Source: Planctomycetota bacterium
GTDB taxonomy: Bacteria > Planctomycetota > Planctomycetia > Pirellulales > Pirellulaceae
Direction: 5' to 3'
Length of the DNA: 64,000 nucleotides
Assembly: GCA_963204915.1 (NCBI GenBank)
Contig: CAUJHS010000048.1
Coordinates: 1 to 64,000, forward strand
Both the position numbers and the translations under genes were made by a program. This document shows, piece by piece, positions 36,786-44,976 of this stretch. How positions within the stretch are numbered: position 1 is the first letter of the stretch; each line of letters opens with the position of its first letter. The notes beneath the pieces were generated by a model. That model was not told the DNA's origin. It saw nothing but the letters and a program-made list of their open reading frames with translations, and did no database searches.

Positions 36786-36975
36786 CCTGAAACTCCTTGC
36801 GTCCATGCGGGTGGACTAACTCATGGGTCCCTCGTTCTAGCACGATTGCCCGCAACCACCAACGGCAGTTTCATCGCCACCTTGCGGGGCTTGGCGGCGG
36901 GAAATGTGTATCAGGTCCCCGCGCGCCATGTTACACTCAGGTCAGTTCCCAACGAAACGCCTCCCGGAGCGCCGG

Positions 36976-37227
36976 ATGATGGGCATCGGAATCGTCGAAT
37001 TGGTAATCGTGGCGGTGGTCGGCCTCGTTTGCGTGGGCGTCGTCGTCGCGATGGCGCTCGCCGCTATGAGCATGACGGTGCGCGGGTCTGGTAAACCTGG
37101 ACCGGGCGACATGATGCATTGCCCCGGATGCGGAACTCCCGTCGCGGCCAATGACCGGTATTGCAGTCAATGCGGTCGCGTTCTGCACCCGCACACACCC
37201 GACAAACCAGATCGCGACGACCATTGA
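36976..37227 (+). CDS. membrane-anchored zinc-ribbon protein
   Basis: The 83-residue protein has one N-terminal membrane helix (about 4-30: GIVELVIVAVVGLVCVGVVV) followed by a zinc ribbon, CPGCG...YCSQCG (about 50-70), and a charged tail. ATG 36976 follows GGAG; the longer in-frame start at 36904 lacks support. It is typical of small planctomycete zinc-ribbon membrane proteins. Function unknown. Confidence 0.75.
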   Translation: MMGIGIVELVIVAVVGLVCVGVVVAMALAAMSMTVRGSGKPGPGDMMHCPGCGTPVAANDRYCSQCGRVLHPHTPDKPDRDDH

Positions 37228-37254
37228 CCAATGCGTTTTCTCAGCGCATGGGGT

Positions 37255-37560
37255 TTATTTACCGCGTCGAGAGTACCATGCGGCGTCCAACGTTGAGATG
37301 ATGTGCATGATCCACCCTAACAGCACGAACCACAACACCGTGGCGAGCAAAAAGTGGATCAGCGCCGCAATCGGCCGGCCTTGAACAAGCTGCCCCAAAC
37401 CGGGATACAAAAAACTGCACAATGCGGCAATCACGTTGCCTGCCGAACCTTGTCCCATCGCTGGTTCTAATACTCCTTGGTTTTTTCGAGTTTTGAGAGT
37501 CGAGACTTCCATACTCTGATATTCGTCGCGCGGCCAACCATCTTGGCGAGATTTTCCCAT
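37255..37560 (-). CDS. small membrane protein, unknown (TM2/DUF5683-like)
   Basis: The 101-residue product has a basic N-terminus followed by two hydrophobic helices (about 45-62 and 67-88) with a YPGLGQLVQGRP turn between them. That resembles the Y.G..G.......G turn of TM2 and DUF5683 proteins. Its ATG overlaps the TAA of the gene upstream (TAATG), so it is translationally coupled and is the last gene of the leftward operon 40446-37255. Confidence 0.65.
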   Translation of the reverse strand: MGKSRQDGWPRDEYQSMEVSTLKTRKNQGVLEPAMGQGSAGNVIAALCSFLYPGLGQLVQGRPIAALIHFLLATVLWFVLLGWIMHIISTLDAAWYSRRGK

Positions 37561-38639
37561 TATCGTGCAGCGACGAGATCAATCGTCAGAGCGTTCACAT
37601 AGGCGGTTGGTGAGAGGGATGACCTACCACCGTCGGACGCTTGCCCGGCGGGTCCAGAAGATGCGCCGCGTACCCAATAGCGCAGCACCAGCCGTCCTGG
37701 TTCTCCCGGCGAAGGCGCCACGAGTGAGATCTCGCGACCACCGTGTGGGCCCGGGCGCCATTGCGTGAGTCGTTCGCTGCGCGGCGATGGAAAAACGTCG
37801 GTTAGGCTCGACGGTTTGCGATTCCGGCCCGAAATCGACTGTACGGCAAACCGTATCTCATACGGACCGGATTGGGCGGGCGCAACGAGTCGCAATCGGA
37901 GCTGAAGCGGATGTTCGCTTCGTTGGGGCAAGACAACGACTTCCGGCCCAAACAAGCGACACGGCGGCGAAGGCGACCATTGCGGCTTGAGCGTGCATGA
38001 TTCGGAAGGGTACGGCTGAGGATCGCACACGGCCGCCAAGGCGTCCCGGCAAAACATCGCGGCAAAGTCGTGCGCCAGGCGCTCTCCCCAGGTGGAACTC
38101 TCTTGAGAAGCACGGCAACGCCTGACTTCGCCCAATTGCCGCTGAAGCCCACAAAGCTGGCAATGCTCCAAATGCGCGACTAACCTTTCGCGCCTTTCAA
38201 AGATATATGGCGGTTCTTGCGTCGCTGCGTAACGATCCCACTCAACCGGCACTGCGTGTCGGCAGTAGTTTTGAAACAAGGTCAAGCGGCTGGGAGGCGT
38301 TTGCAGCCAGTGGGCGAAATCTTTCAGCGCACGCGCCTGATGCTGCAAGTCGCCCCAGTTTTTCGACAGCCAGACCAAACTTTCAAGGTCAGCCCTGACC
38401 AGCGTTTGCTCGGAACCCGTCAGGCCCGGCGATTCCAACAAGCGTCGCAACTCAGTGTCTTTGGCGTCCAGAATGCGCCAAAAAAACGGTTCGTCGACAA
38501 GCATCCGCAGGGGCGGCCCCGTGAGTGGCGCAGCATCACCCGCCGAAGCCGAGTCGCTCGGTCCGGTTGGTTCGTGCGCTTGCCTGCCCTGCTCGGCTGT
38601 CATATCGCCTGCCGCTCGTTCGTGGCGGACTGCCAACAT
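37560..38639 (-). CDS. unknown protein with a zinc-finger-like HxxxCxxC motif
   Basis: The protein has 359 residues from ATG 38639 (or 347 from ATG 38603). A segment near residue 160, RLVAHLEHCQLCGLQRQL, has the H-x3-C-x2-C arrangement of anti-sigma (ZAS) zinc fingers. The rest resembles no family I know: a helical N-terminal half and a beta-rich, Pro-rich C-terminal half. No membrane segment is seen. It is the middle gene of the operon, starting 10 bases after the stop of the first gene and overlapping the start of the third. It may be regulatory. No sigma-factor gene is adjacent. Confidence 0.6.
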   Translation of the reverse strand: MLAVRHERAAGDMTAEQGRQAHEPTGPSDSASAGDAAPLTGPPLRMLVDEPFFWRILDAKDTELRRLLESPGLTGSEQTLVRADLESLVWLSKNWGDLQHQARALKDFAHWLQTPPSRLTLFQNYCRHAVPVEWDRYAATQEPPYIFERRERLVAHLEHCQLCGLQRQLGEVRRCRASQESSTWGERLAHDFAAMFCRDALAAVCDPQPYPSESCTLKPQWSPSPPCRLFGPEVVVLPQRSEHPLQLRLRLVAPAQSGPYEIRFAVQSISGRNRKPSSLTDVFPSPRSERLTQWRPGPHGGREISLVAPSPGEPGRLVLRYWVRGASSGPAGQASDGGRSSLSPTAYVNALTIDLVAAR

Positions 38640-38649
38640 GGTGGATCAA

Positions 38650-40446
38650 TCACGCGGGGGAAAACAAGTCGTCCCAACGCTCCCCGTCGCGCAAGCCGAT
38701 CAGGCGTCGCAGTCCTACGTTTCGTTTGGCGCGAAAAAAGCCGTCGGTCAGGTCCTCTGCGGTCCAAACCACGCGCTGTGCCGCGTCCCGCAATTGATGC
38801 AGTGGGTCGCAGGGGCCCAAAATGCCCGCCCCCGCAACAAGCCGCCGGAGCGATTCGTCTAAATGGGCGTGCATTGGCCGTATAGTATTATCATAAAGGT
38901 CCGCCACGGCAAAAGGTAGAATTGCGGAATTCTCGCCAGCACATAAGGCCGAAAGCTGGTCAATCGCTTCCGCAAGGCGGCGTGCGGCCTCGCGCGGCTC
39001 GCTTGGCAAATGCGTTGGAAGCAATGCAGGCGCAAGACGACGTGCGCGATGCCGTAGTTTCAATTGAATCACGCCAAACTCGGTTCGCGAGTCGCCGCGG
39101 CAACGTTGTCCCAGGCCGACTCGCTCCACGCTCCATTGGCGCAACAACGCGGGATGCGCGCATAACCATCGCGCCAGCGGATCCGCATGTGGCGCCACAG
39201 CCACGTGCAGGGCGCGCACGAGTTGCAGGCGCACCGTCCGCTGTTGCAATAAGCGAACGCCTCCTGCGCCCAGCGTTCTCAAAAGATGATCCCAGTGAGC
39301 TGTAGCGTCGGTCGGAAAATGCGAAAGTCGGGGCAAACGCATCGGTTCCACCGCGACGTCATAATGCTCAAGATGCGTCAGAAGTAATTTAAGCACGCAA
39401 ATCGCACGGCGTGCACAGGCCGAGTTGACGCCACTCAATTGCCGCAAGACGGATCCTATGCGGCGAACAAGCGGCAAGGCGTATGCGGCCGGAGGCAAGA
39501 GCGCGAACGACGTCGAACGCGAGCCGCCTAATAACACCTCGACCCGGGCGACCCGGTACACTTGGTCATCCTCTAAGACCTGAGACCGCTCGTACGCCGC
39601 CAACACGGTCGCCAAATCGAAGAAACGGATCAAGCCCGCACGAAGATCATGAGCCACCGCCGCGGATGCGTCGAACTGACGTTGTAACGGTCCGTCGCGC
39701 GGCGCCGGCGCCGAGTCATCACGATCCGCCGCCAGCATCAGCCGCTGACGCAGCCAGGCGTCGAAACGTTCGTCGCTATCAAGGTATTTCCATATTTTCC
39801 AGGCCCATTCGGCTTCGCTCCAGACGACATCGTGGTGGCGTTGTCGCAAGCGCTCGGTCTGTTCGACAAATCGTTTGAGGGAATCCAAGAGCGTTTCTTT
39901 CTCTTGATGTTTCCTCAGTCGTTTCGCCGGCGCCGAGCGCGCCGCAGGATGCTCTTGCCAATCTTCTTCACGCACATGGCCCAGTTGTTGCAGTACGCGC
40001 CAGACCTCATACGGCGCACCGTCCCATGACGGTCGGGTCGCGTGGCTCGCATCGAGCGAGAGTTGAACGCGAAGCTGTTGCACCCGAGTTCGCCGCGCTT
40101 CCAGAGACTCGCCCGGCGGTATCAACCGACGCAATCGTGCTTGCTCGGTTCGAAACGCCATTCGCTCGGAGTGCGAATAATGCGGGCATAAAAACTCGGT
40201 CCAAATGCGCGCCGCCGTCTCGGGATCGAATTCCGCCACGCCCAGGCTCCAGGCCGCAACAAGCGCCGTCGGGGGAGCGTTATCAGCGCGCACCACGGCG
40301 TGGGCGGTTGCCAGATCCTGCACGGCCGCTAAGAACACGATATTTTCACGCTGCGGGAGATAACCATGACCGACGAAACGAGCGATCAAGGCGTTCGCGA
40401 GCGCCGTATCGCACACCGGTGGGACATAGGGAATTGAGTGCGCCAT
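38650..40446 (-). CDS. large helical protein, unknown function
   Basis: The 598-residue protein is Arg- and Leu-rich, largely helical, and lacks signal peptide, membrane segment or recognised catalytic motif. ATG 40446 has no visible Shine-Dalgarno site. It is the first gene of the leftward operon and diverges from the ubiquitin-like array, with 359 bases of shared upstream DNA, so the two transcription units may be co-regulated. I cannot assign a function. Confidence 0.6.
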   Translation of the reverse strand: MAHSIPYVPPVCDTALANALIARFVGHGYLPQRENIVFLAAVQDLATAHAVVRADNAPPTALVAAWSLGVAEFDPETAARIWTEFLCPHYSHSERMAFRTEQARLRRLIPPGESLEARRTRVQQLRVQLSLDASHATRPSWDGAPYEVWRVLQQLGHVREEDWQEHPAARSAPAKRLRKHQEKETLLDSLKRFVEQTERLRQRHHDVVWSEAEWAWKIWKYLDSDERFDAWLRQRLMLAADRDDSAPAPRDGPLQRQFDASAAVAHDLRAGLIRFFDLATVLAAYERSQVLEDDQVYRVARVEVLLGGSRSTSFALLPPAAYALPLVRRIGSVLRQLSGVNSACARRAICVLKLLLTHLEHYDVAVEPMRLPRLSHFPTDATAHWDHLLRTLGAGGVRLLQQRTVRLQLVRALHVAVAPHADPLARWLCAHPALLRQWSVERVGLGQRCRGDSRTEFGVIQLKLRHRARRLAPALLPTHLPSEPREAARRLAEAIDQLSALCAGENSAILPFAVADLYDNTIRPMHAHLDESLRRLVAGAGILGPCDPLHQLRDAAQRVVWTAEDLTDGFFRAKRNVGLRRLIGLRDGERWDDLFSPA

Positions 40447-40805
40447 GGTTCAATTCGGCAATGCAGCATCAGCCTGATTCTCGACCGAACCGGATTTTCC
40501 CAAACCATGACATCCGAGCGAGTGACCGGTTTGCGGAAGAGAGGCCTTGCATCACCATGCTCATTCTAGGGAACAATTTCGAAAAACACTTGTTCACAAT
40601 CGTGCGCGACGCGCAGAGCGTATTGCCATAACCTTGTGGCGAGTCGCCCTACGTTTTCTGACCGATCTCGCCAAACAAAATCTTGCGGGGCGAACAGCGG
40701 CGCGCCGCTGTCATATTGCCTGGGTCGGCGACGCCTTGAGATAGAAGCGGCGTTGGTCCGTTCTATCGTTCTTTTCGACTCTGTTAGTTGGGGAGTTCCG
40801 TAGCC
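40447..40805. promoter_or_regulatory. shared upstream region of two divergent operons
   Basis: This 359-base gap separates the ATG of the leftward unknown operon from the start of the ubiquitin-like array. It must hold two divergent promoters; none matches a consensus well enough to call. It contains an 18-bp perfect palindrome (40694-40711) and the GGGGAG ribosome binding site (40790-40795). Confidence 0.5.
40694..40711. promoter_or_regulatory. perfect 18-bp palindrome, candidate operator
   Basis: ACAGCGGCGCGCCGCTGT reads the same on both strands and lies about 95 bases before the first gene of the ubiquitin-like array. It could be a dimeric regulator site or an RNA hairpin. Confidence 0.4.
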
Positions 40806-41471
40806 ATGACGAAGTCTGCGAAAACTAGCGAGAGCTTTGATCCGCTGAACCTGGGCCGTTTTGAACTACACGCGCTTATCGCTAACGGCGAAGCATCGGC
40901 CGATATCGCCGCGTCCCCTTGGGCCGACGCCGTACAACCGGTCACGAAGGCCGAAATCTCCTTAACCGCCGACGACGGCGTGGTCTGGGCGCGGCTCAAC
41001 AAGTCGAACGAGGGGCTCAGTCGCACACGTAATCAGGAAGAAGCCGTGGCCGGCTTCCGCGTCGTAAGGCGCCGTCTCGGCGCCGCTTTGGCCATGGTCG
41101 TGCAAGGCGACGGCGTGTTGGTGAACGGCGCACCCGCCTTGCCGCTTGCTGTCCTGTCGGTCAAAGACTCGCTCGTGCTAGGACCAGGGAGACACTTTTA
41201 CGTAACACAACGACTCAAGGCCTACTTGGGCCCGCCGCCGCAGCATGTGCTCAACAAACCATGTCCTTTTTGCCAAATCCCCATTACCGACGATACCCGC
41301 GTTTACGTATGTCCCTGCGGAGCCGCCTACCACGACGAAACCGCGGAAAGTCATGCGCAAATCGAACCCAGCGAACGCCTGAGCTGTGTGGGAAAAATCG
41401 ACAAATGCCTGTCCTGCGGTCGTCGGCTGACCTACGACGAATTCCTGGAGTGGGACCCCGCCACGTTGTAA
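40806..41471 (+). CDS. RING-finger protein with FHA-like N-terminus (E3-like)
   Basis: The 221-residue protein starts at ATG 40806, ten bases after GGGGAG. Residues about 85-140 have an FHA-like strand pattern (GVLVNG..., then SLVLGPGRHFYV). The C-terminal part is a cross-brace zinc domain: C153-x2-C156, C169-x-C171, His176, His183 and C201-x2-C204, spaced as in prokaryotic RING/treble-clef domains. It is the first gene of the array, 37 bases ahead of an E1. By context it may play the E3 role of handing an activated modifier to substrates, with the FHA-like part choosing phospho-targets. That is inference; a pure zinc-ribbon role is possible. Confidence 0.7.
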   Translation: MTKSAKTSESFDPLNLGRFELHALIANGEASADIAASPWADAVQPVTKAEISLTADDGVVWARLNKSNEGLSRTRNQEEAVAGFRVVRRRLGAALAMVVQGDGVLVNGAPALPLAVLSVKDSLVLGPGRHFYVTQRLKAYLGPPPQHVLNKPCPFCQIPITDDTRVYVCPCGAAYHDETAESHAQIEPSERLSCVGKIDKCLSCGRRLTYDEFLEWDPATL

Positions 41472-41508
41472 CTACCATGCCCCATTCCCTCGCACGAGGA
41501 CCTCACCA

Positions 41509-42750
41509 TTGAACATTCCTTCGCTGCAAGAGTTTCAACGAAAACCGCCAGGCGTATGGCCGCCACGTCTTTGTTGGCGACAATGGAAGCCGCGTCGGGG
41601 CTGGAACGACGAAGCCCTCGCCAGCATTCCAGCGGCATGGCGTGAGACACGGCGGCGCCTTCACTCCACGTGCGTCGTCGTCATGGGTTTGGGCGCCGTG
41701 GGCGGTGTGACGTTCACTCAACTAGCCAAGCTCGGCGTCGGCCGATTGTTTGGATTCGACCCCGATCGTTACGGCGATGAGTCGTGGGTCACGCAACCTG
41801 CGCTCCCAGAACAAACGGGCCAACTGAAGGCGCATGTCCAAGGACGGCTCGCCGCCCAAGCGAACCCGTGGGCCGAAGTGACCACGGCGCCCGCCTTCGC
41901 GCAAGACGTACCCCTTGGGGTATTGACTCAGGCGGACGTCATCGTCCTGGCCGGCGACAATTTGGAGCTTTTGGTTTGGGCGGGCGAATTCGCCGCGGGG
42001 CTGGGAAAGGTCGTTGTGCAAGGCGCCGTCTTCGGGGCAAACCAGCACGCGATTGTGCGAGGCTTCAACCTGTCCGACCACAACGCGGCTTGCCCCACCT
42101 GCCAACTTTCCGAGGACGACTGGAGCCGCATGACCAGCCGCTTGGGGTGCGACCCCGCCACGCTGCGTCTGCAAGGAATAACGCCAACGCAAACCCTGCC
42201 GCACGTATGCGCCACGGCCGGTCAGATGACCGCGGCCGAAGTCGTCAAATGGCTGCTAGGGCAACATGACATGGTCCTTTCCGGTAGCGAAGTGCAATAC
42301 AACTTGCTCGCGCATCGCGCCCTGCGCACCGTACTGCCCAGAAAAGCCGCGTGCCGCGCGCCACACCGTCGATGGCATGTGGTCGAGGTCCAGCAGGAAC
42401 TGACTCACGTCAATCTGGCCGATTTGGCGCCACGGACGTGCGTAGCGCACGATTGCGACGGTTTGAGTTCGTGGCAAGTTCATGCTGAATTGCCGTGGCT
42501 GACACGCGCCGCGTGTTGGTCATGTGGGCAGGTTTATCCCATCCGGCGGTTTTCTCGGTTAGGCCGTAAGGTCGCCACGTGCGCATGTGGCGGCGCGGTT
42601 TGGTCCGACCTTGATGGCCGACGTTCCATCATTCCTAACGACGATCTGGCCGCCGTTTGGAAAACGCCGCTGAAGAAACTCGGTCTACGAAAGGGCGATA
42701 GCGTCGCCCTGAGCAGCAATGAAGACCGCACGTGGTTCGTGCTGTCATAA
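41509..42750 (+). CDS. E1/ThiF-like ubiquitin-activating enzyme with extra zinc motifs
   Basis: The 413-residue protein has an adenylating core: Rossmann motif GLGAVGG (60-66), ribose-binding Asp84 in FGFDPDRYG, and LAGDN (148-151). Cys234 sits in VCATAG, matching the catalytic Cys of ThiF in NCRTAG. Cys195/Cys198 and Cys336/Cys339 would form a zinc site, and a further CAC at 358-360 lies in the C-terminal extension. The start is TTG 41509, supported by GAGGA at 41496-41500; no ATG fits. In the pathway it would adenylate the C-terminal Gly of a ubiquitin-like protein and pass it to the E2. It lies between the RING and E2 genes. Confidence 0.85.
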   Translation: MNIPSLQEFQRKPPGVWPPRLCWRQWKPRRGWNDEALASIPAAWRETRRRLHSTCVVVMGLGAVGGVTFTQLAKLGVGRLFGFDPDRYGDESWVTQPALPEQTGQLKAHVQGRLAAQANPWAEVTTAPAFAQDVPLGVLTQADVIVLAGDNLELLVWAGEFAAGLGKVVVQGAVFGANQHAIVRGFNLSDHNAACPTCQLSEDDWSRMTSRLGCDPATLRLQGITPTQTLPHVCATAGQMTAAEVVKWLLGQHDMVLSGSEVQYNLLAHRALRTVLPRKAACRAPHRRWHVVEVQQELTHVNLADLAPRTCVAHDCDGLSSWQVHAELPWLTRAACWSCGQVYPIRRFSRLGRKVATCACGGAVWSDLDGRRSIIPNDDLAAVWKTPLKKLGLRKGDSVALSSNEDRTWFVLS

Positions 42751-42860
42751 ACCATTGCGTGCGAACGCACTCTCTTTAGCCGTCGGTAAACGGTCGACGT
42801 CCGTTTAGTTATTTAATGCAAGGCGGCAAAAAGTTTTTTGACTCTTTGGAGTAACAACGA

Positions 42861-43514
42861 ATGACCCTTCCCGCTGCACCTCCGCCCACGGCGGACCGCC
42901 AAGAGCGACACCAGCAGGTGTTGGCCCGCGCTCGCGAGGAAAATGCAGGACCGCGCGACTGGCGTATGTGGAAACAAGCGGCGGCCCAGTCGCTGATTGA
43001 ATTGGCCGATGCTTCTCCGCGAATGGAGGTCTTGGATATTCGCCTGGCCGGCGAATTCTACGCCGTATACCGCGTCATCATGCCGGTGCCGCGGTGGCCC
43101 GTGAAGAACGAAGTTCAAGTCGGCTCAGAAGCCGTATTCGATTTGTTGTACGACGAATCTTGGCGCCGCGTGGCGCCTCCGCCCACGATGCCGCTGGGTA
43201 TGTTCTTTCCGCCGGATGTGTTTCACCCGAACTGCCGACCGGCGCCGTTCCCGATGCCCGTTGCCATACCCTTCCTTCAAAATGCGCCGCGGGTTGCGGT
43301 ATGCCTAGGCACGTTGCAACCCAATGTTTCGGTCAAGCAGCTCGTGCTCATGGGCCACGACCTGGTTAGCCTGCAGTCGCGCATGATGGACGAGACCGAT
43401 CCCAACGGCGTGTTCAACCCGATTGCATCCGAGTTTTTCCGCAGCCAGTCACACGAAATCGCCTTATATCGCTTGGGATTGTTAGAGCCTTGGACTCCAG
43501 GAGAAGCCGCATGA
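42861..43514 (+). CDS. E2-like ubiquitin-conjugating protein
   Basis: The 217-residue protein resembles the UBC fold around its active site: an FHPN element (121-124) followed by VAVCLGT with candidate catalytic Cys148, then helical segments as in E2 enzymes. The gap between HPN and Cys (24 residues) is longer than usual. GGAG precedes ATG 42861. The stop overlaps the next start by four bases (ATGA). By position after an E1, it would carry the activated modifier as a thioester. Confidence 0.75.
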   Translation: MTLPAAPPPTADRQERHQQVLARAREENAGPRDWRMWKQAAAQSLIELADASPRMEVLDIRLAGEFYAVYRVIMPVPRWPVKNEVQVGSEAVFDLLYDESWRRVAPPPTMPLGMFFPPDVFHPNCRPAPFPMPVAIPFLQNAPRVAVCLGTLQPNVSVKQLVLMGHDLVSLQSRMMDETDPNGVFNPIASEFFRSQSHEIALYRLGLLEPWTPGEAA

Positions 43515-44350
43515 CCCTTGCCACAACTTCCCGCCGCAGCCACAAACTGGCGCCGGCGCGCGAACGACGGTTCGCGAAACATTGGAGCGCGGAACACAGC
43601 GCAGGCTGGATCACGTACCGCCGCCCCTTCGCTCCTGCGAACGAGCAGCATCCGTTAACCTTGCATGCGCCTTGGGCCGGGCCGGTCAAGCTCGTCGAGT
43701 CGTCGCACGGCGGCGAACTGTTCGTGCGGTATGATTTTCACCTCGATCAGTCGCTCGGCCAGGAGGGCGATCCAACAATCGACGCTGATCTGGCCAACGA
43801 GAACGAACTGCTGGAAACCGCGTTCGCCCAACAGGCCGAGGCATTCGCCGAAGCCGACCACGCGGCCAATTGGACGCCGCCGCCTGTCGAAGCGCTCAGC
43901 GCCTGGCTGCGTCTTGGCGGTTACGAACCCACTGAGGACGAAGATCATAACCTGCGACTGAGCATTCGCCGTCGGGGCGCCACCGGCCAAGTCAAACTGT
44001 TGCGTGAGACGGGTCGTTTGCGTCTGACGATGCCGCTCGGGCGGTGGTCGGAGCTTCCCCCGGAAAACCGCCACGCCATGCAGAAGCTGGCCTCGCTTGC
44101 GAATTCGCGGTGCCGGTTGGCGCGCGTGGTTTGGGAGCATCGCGGGAATGTCGACGCCTGTGAAGCACAGGTCGATCTAAGCGGACTGCCGTACATGGCC
44201 CGCCAGACGCGTCGCATGGAAAGCTTCTGGCGAGAAATGATGAGTCTTTCCATGACGGCCTTAGACTTCGCCGTGGCCATGCTGGCCATGGAGTTAGGCG
44301 TATTGGCCGATGACAAAGAACAAGAATTGGTGCGGCTGATGCCCTGTTAA
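43511..44350 (+). CDS. unknown partner protein of the E2 (YbjN/secretion-chaperone-like)
   Basis: The 279-residue protein has no catalytic motif I recognise. Its C-terminal half (about 140-270) has alternating strands and helices (LRLSIRRRG..., LRLTMPLGRW, then AVDLSGLPY-like and a long final helix) that recall the YbjN or type III secretion-chaperone fold; this is a weak resemblance. It ends in Met-Pro-Cys. Its ATG overlaps the E2 stop (ATGA), so it is tightly co-translated with the E2 and probably binds it or the modifier. Confidence 0.55.
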   Translation: MTLATTSRRSHKLAPARERRFAKHWSAEHSAGWITYRRPFAPANEQHPLTLHAPWAGPVKLVESSHGGELFVRYDFHLDQSLGQEGDPTIDADLANENELLETAFAQQAEAFAEADHAANWTPPPVEALSAWLRLGGYEPTEDEDHNLRLSIRRRGATGQVKLLRETGRLRLTMPLGRWSELPPENRHAMQKLASLANSRCRLARVVWEHRGNVDACEAQVDLSGLPYMARQTRRMESFWREMMSLSMTALDFAVAMLAMELGVLADDKEQELVRLMPC

Positions 44351-44374
44351 GAGACGCGTGTTTGTCTTCGTCGT

Positions 44375-44456
44375 GCGTCCTGCCAGGGAGGACGCCCGGC
44401 GGCGCCGCGTGTTCTTCGCCGCCGCTTCTTCGAGTGTTCGACGCCGCTCGGCGTCG
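44375..44456 (+). other. two hairpins upstream of the first ubiquitin-like gene
   Basis: Perfect 7-bp stems are at 44375-44395 (7-base loop) and 44439-44456 (4-base loop), with a further GCGGCG/CGCCGC pairing between. They precede the strong ribosome binding site of the ubiquitin-like gene and have no T-run. Confidence 0.5.
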
Positions 44457-44491
44457 TGGTTTCCCCTGTTCCTTTGGGAAGGAGGTGCTTT

Positions 44492-44776
44492 ATGGGCGCT
44501 GTGCATGCGCCTGCGAAGCCCGTGATCGATCCTTTGCGCGTGTTCGCCGAGGACGTAACGGGCAGCAAACTCATCGAGCTGGAAGGCATCGATGGGCATC
44601 GCAAAGTCAGCGACGTGGCCCAGTCGCTGGCCGGAGAGTTGAATCTCCCGATGAATAGCCCTTGGGCGCTGCGAGACGAGAAATCGGCTCGCATGTTGGA
44701 CGATGACCTGCCGCTCGGTCAACAGATCGAGCAGGATGCGCGTCTGACGGTGATCCCCCGGTCCCATCTCGGGTAA
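44492..44776 (+). CDS. ubiquitin-like beta-grasp protein A
   Basis: The 94-residue protein reads as a beta-grasp modifier: strand-turn-strand, a central helix (DVAQSLAGELNL), then the strand WALRDE and a final strand RLTVIPR, ending ...SHLG. The C-terminal residue is Gly94 with no extension, so it could be activated without proteolytic maturation. It has a full AAGGAGG Shine-Dalgarno (44479-44485) seven bases from ATG 44492, the strongest in the operon. A 13-bp hairpin begins immediately after the stop. It sits between E2/partner and JAMM genes, the order expected for a modifier. Sequence similarity to ubiquitin itself is low. Confidence 0.72.
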   Translation: MGAVHAPAKPVIDPLRVFAEDVTGSKLIELEGIDGHRKVSDVAQSLAGELNLPMNSPWALRDEKSARMLDDDLPLGQQIEQDARLTVIPRSHLG

Positions 44777-44803
44777 CGCAAGGTTGTGGTCCACAACCTT
44801 GCG
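44777..44803 (+). other. perfect hairpin after ubiquitin-like gene A
   Basis: A perfect 13-bp inverted repeat (44777-44789 with 44791-44803) starts at the base after the stop codon. It has no T-run, so it more likely stabilises the upstream mRNA end than terminates. The remaining gap to 44977 holds further GC-rich pairings. Confidence 0.65.
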
Positions 44804-44976
44804 ACGGGGGCCGCAACTACGGCGACGCCGTCGTAAGGCGGCGCCGCCGGTTTATTCACCAGGGTCAGGATTCAGGATTTTGGACTCAAGCGTCCAGGTC
44901 CGTCTTATGAACCGAGAACCATCAACACGAACTCCTGACTCCAAACCCCGATTCCTGCCCTCTCCGCAAGATTCCT

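Noticed and set aside
40737-40772. Sigma-70-like promoter (TTGAGA, TTCTAT) before the array
   Set aside because: The spacer is 19 bases and both boxes are weak, so it is not better than chance.
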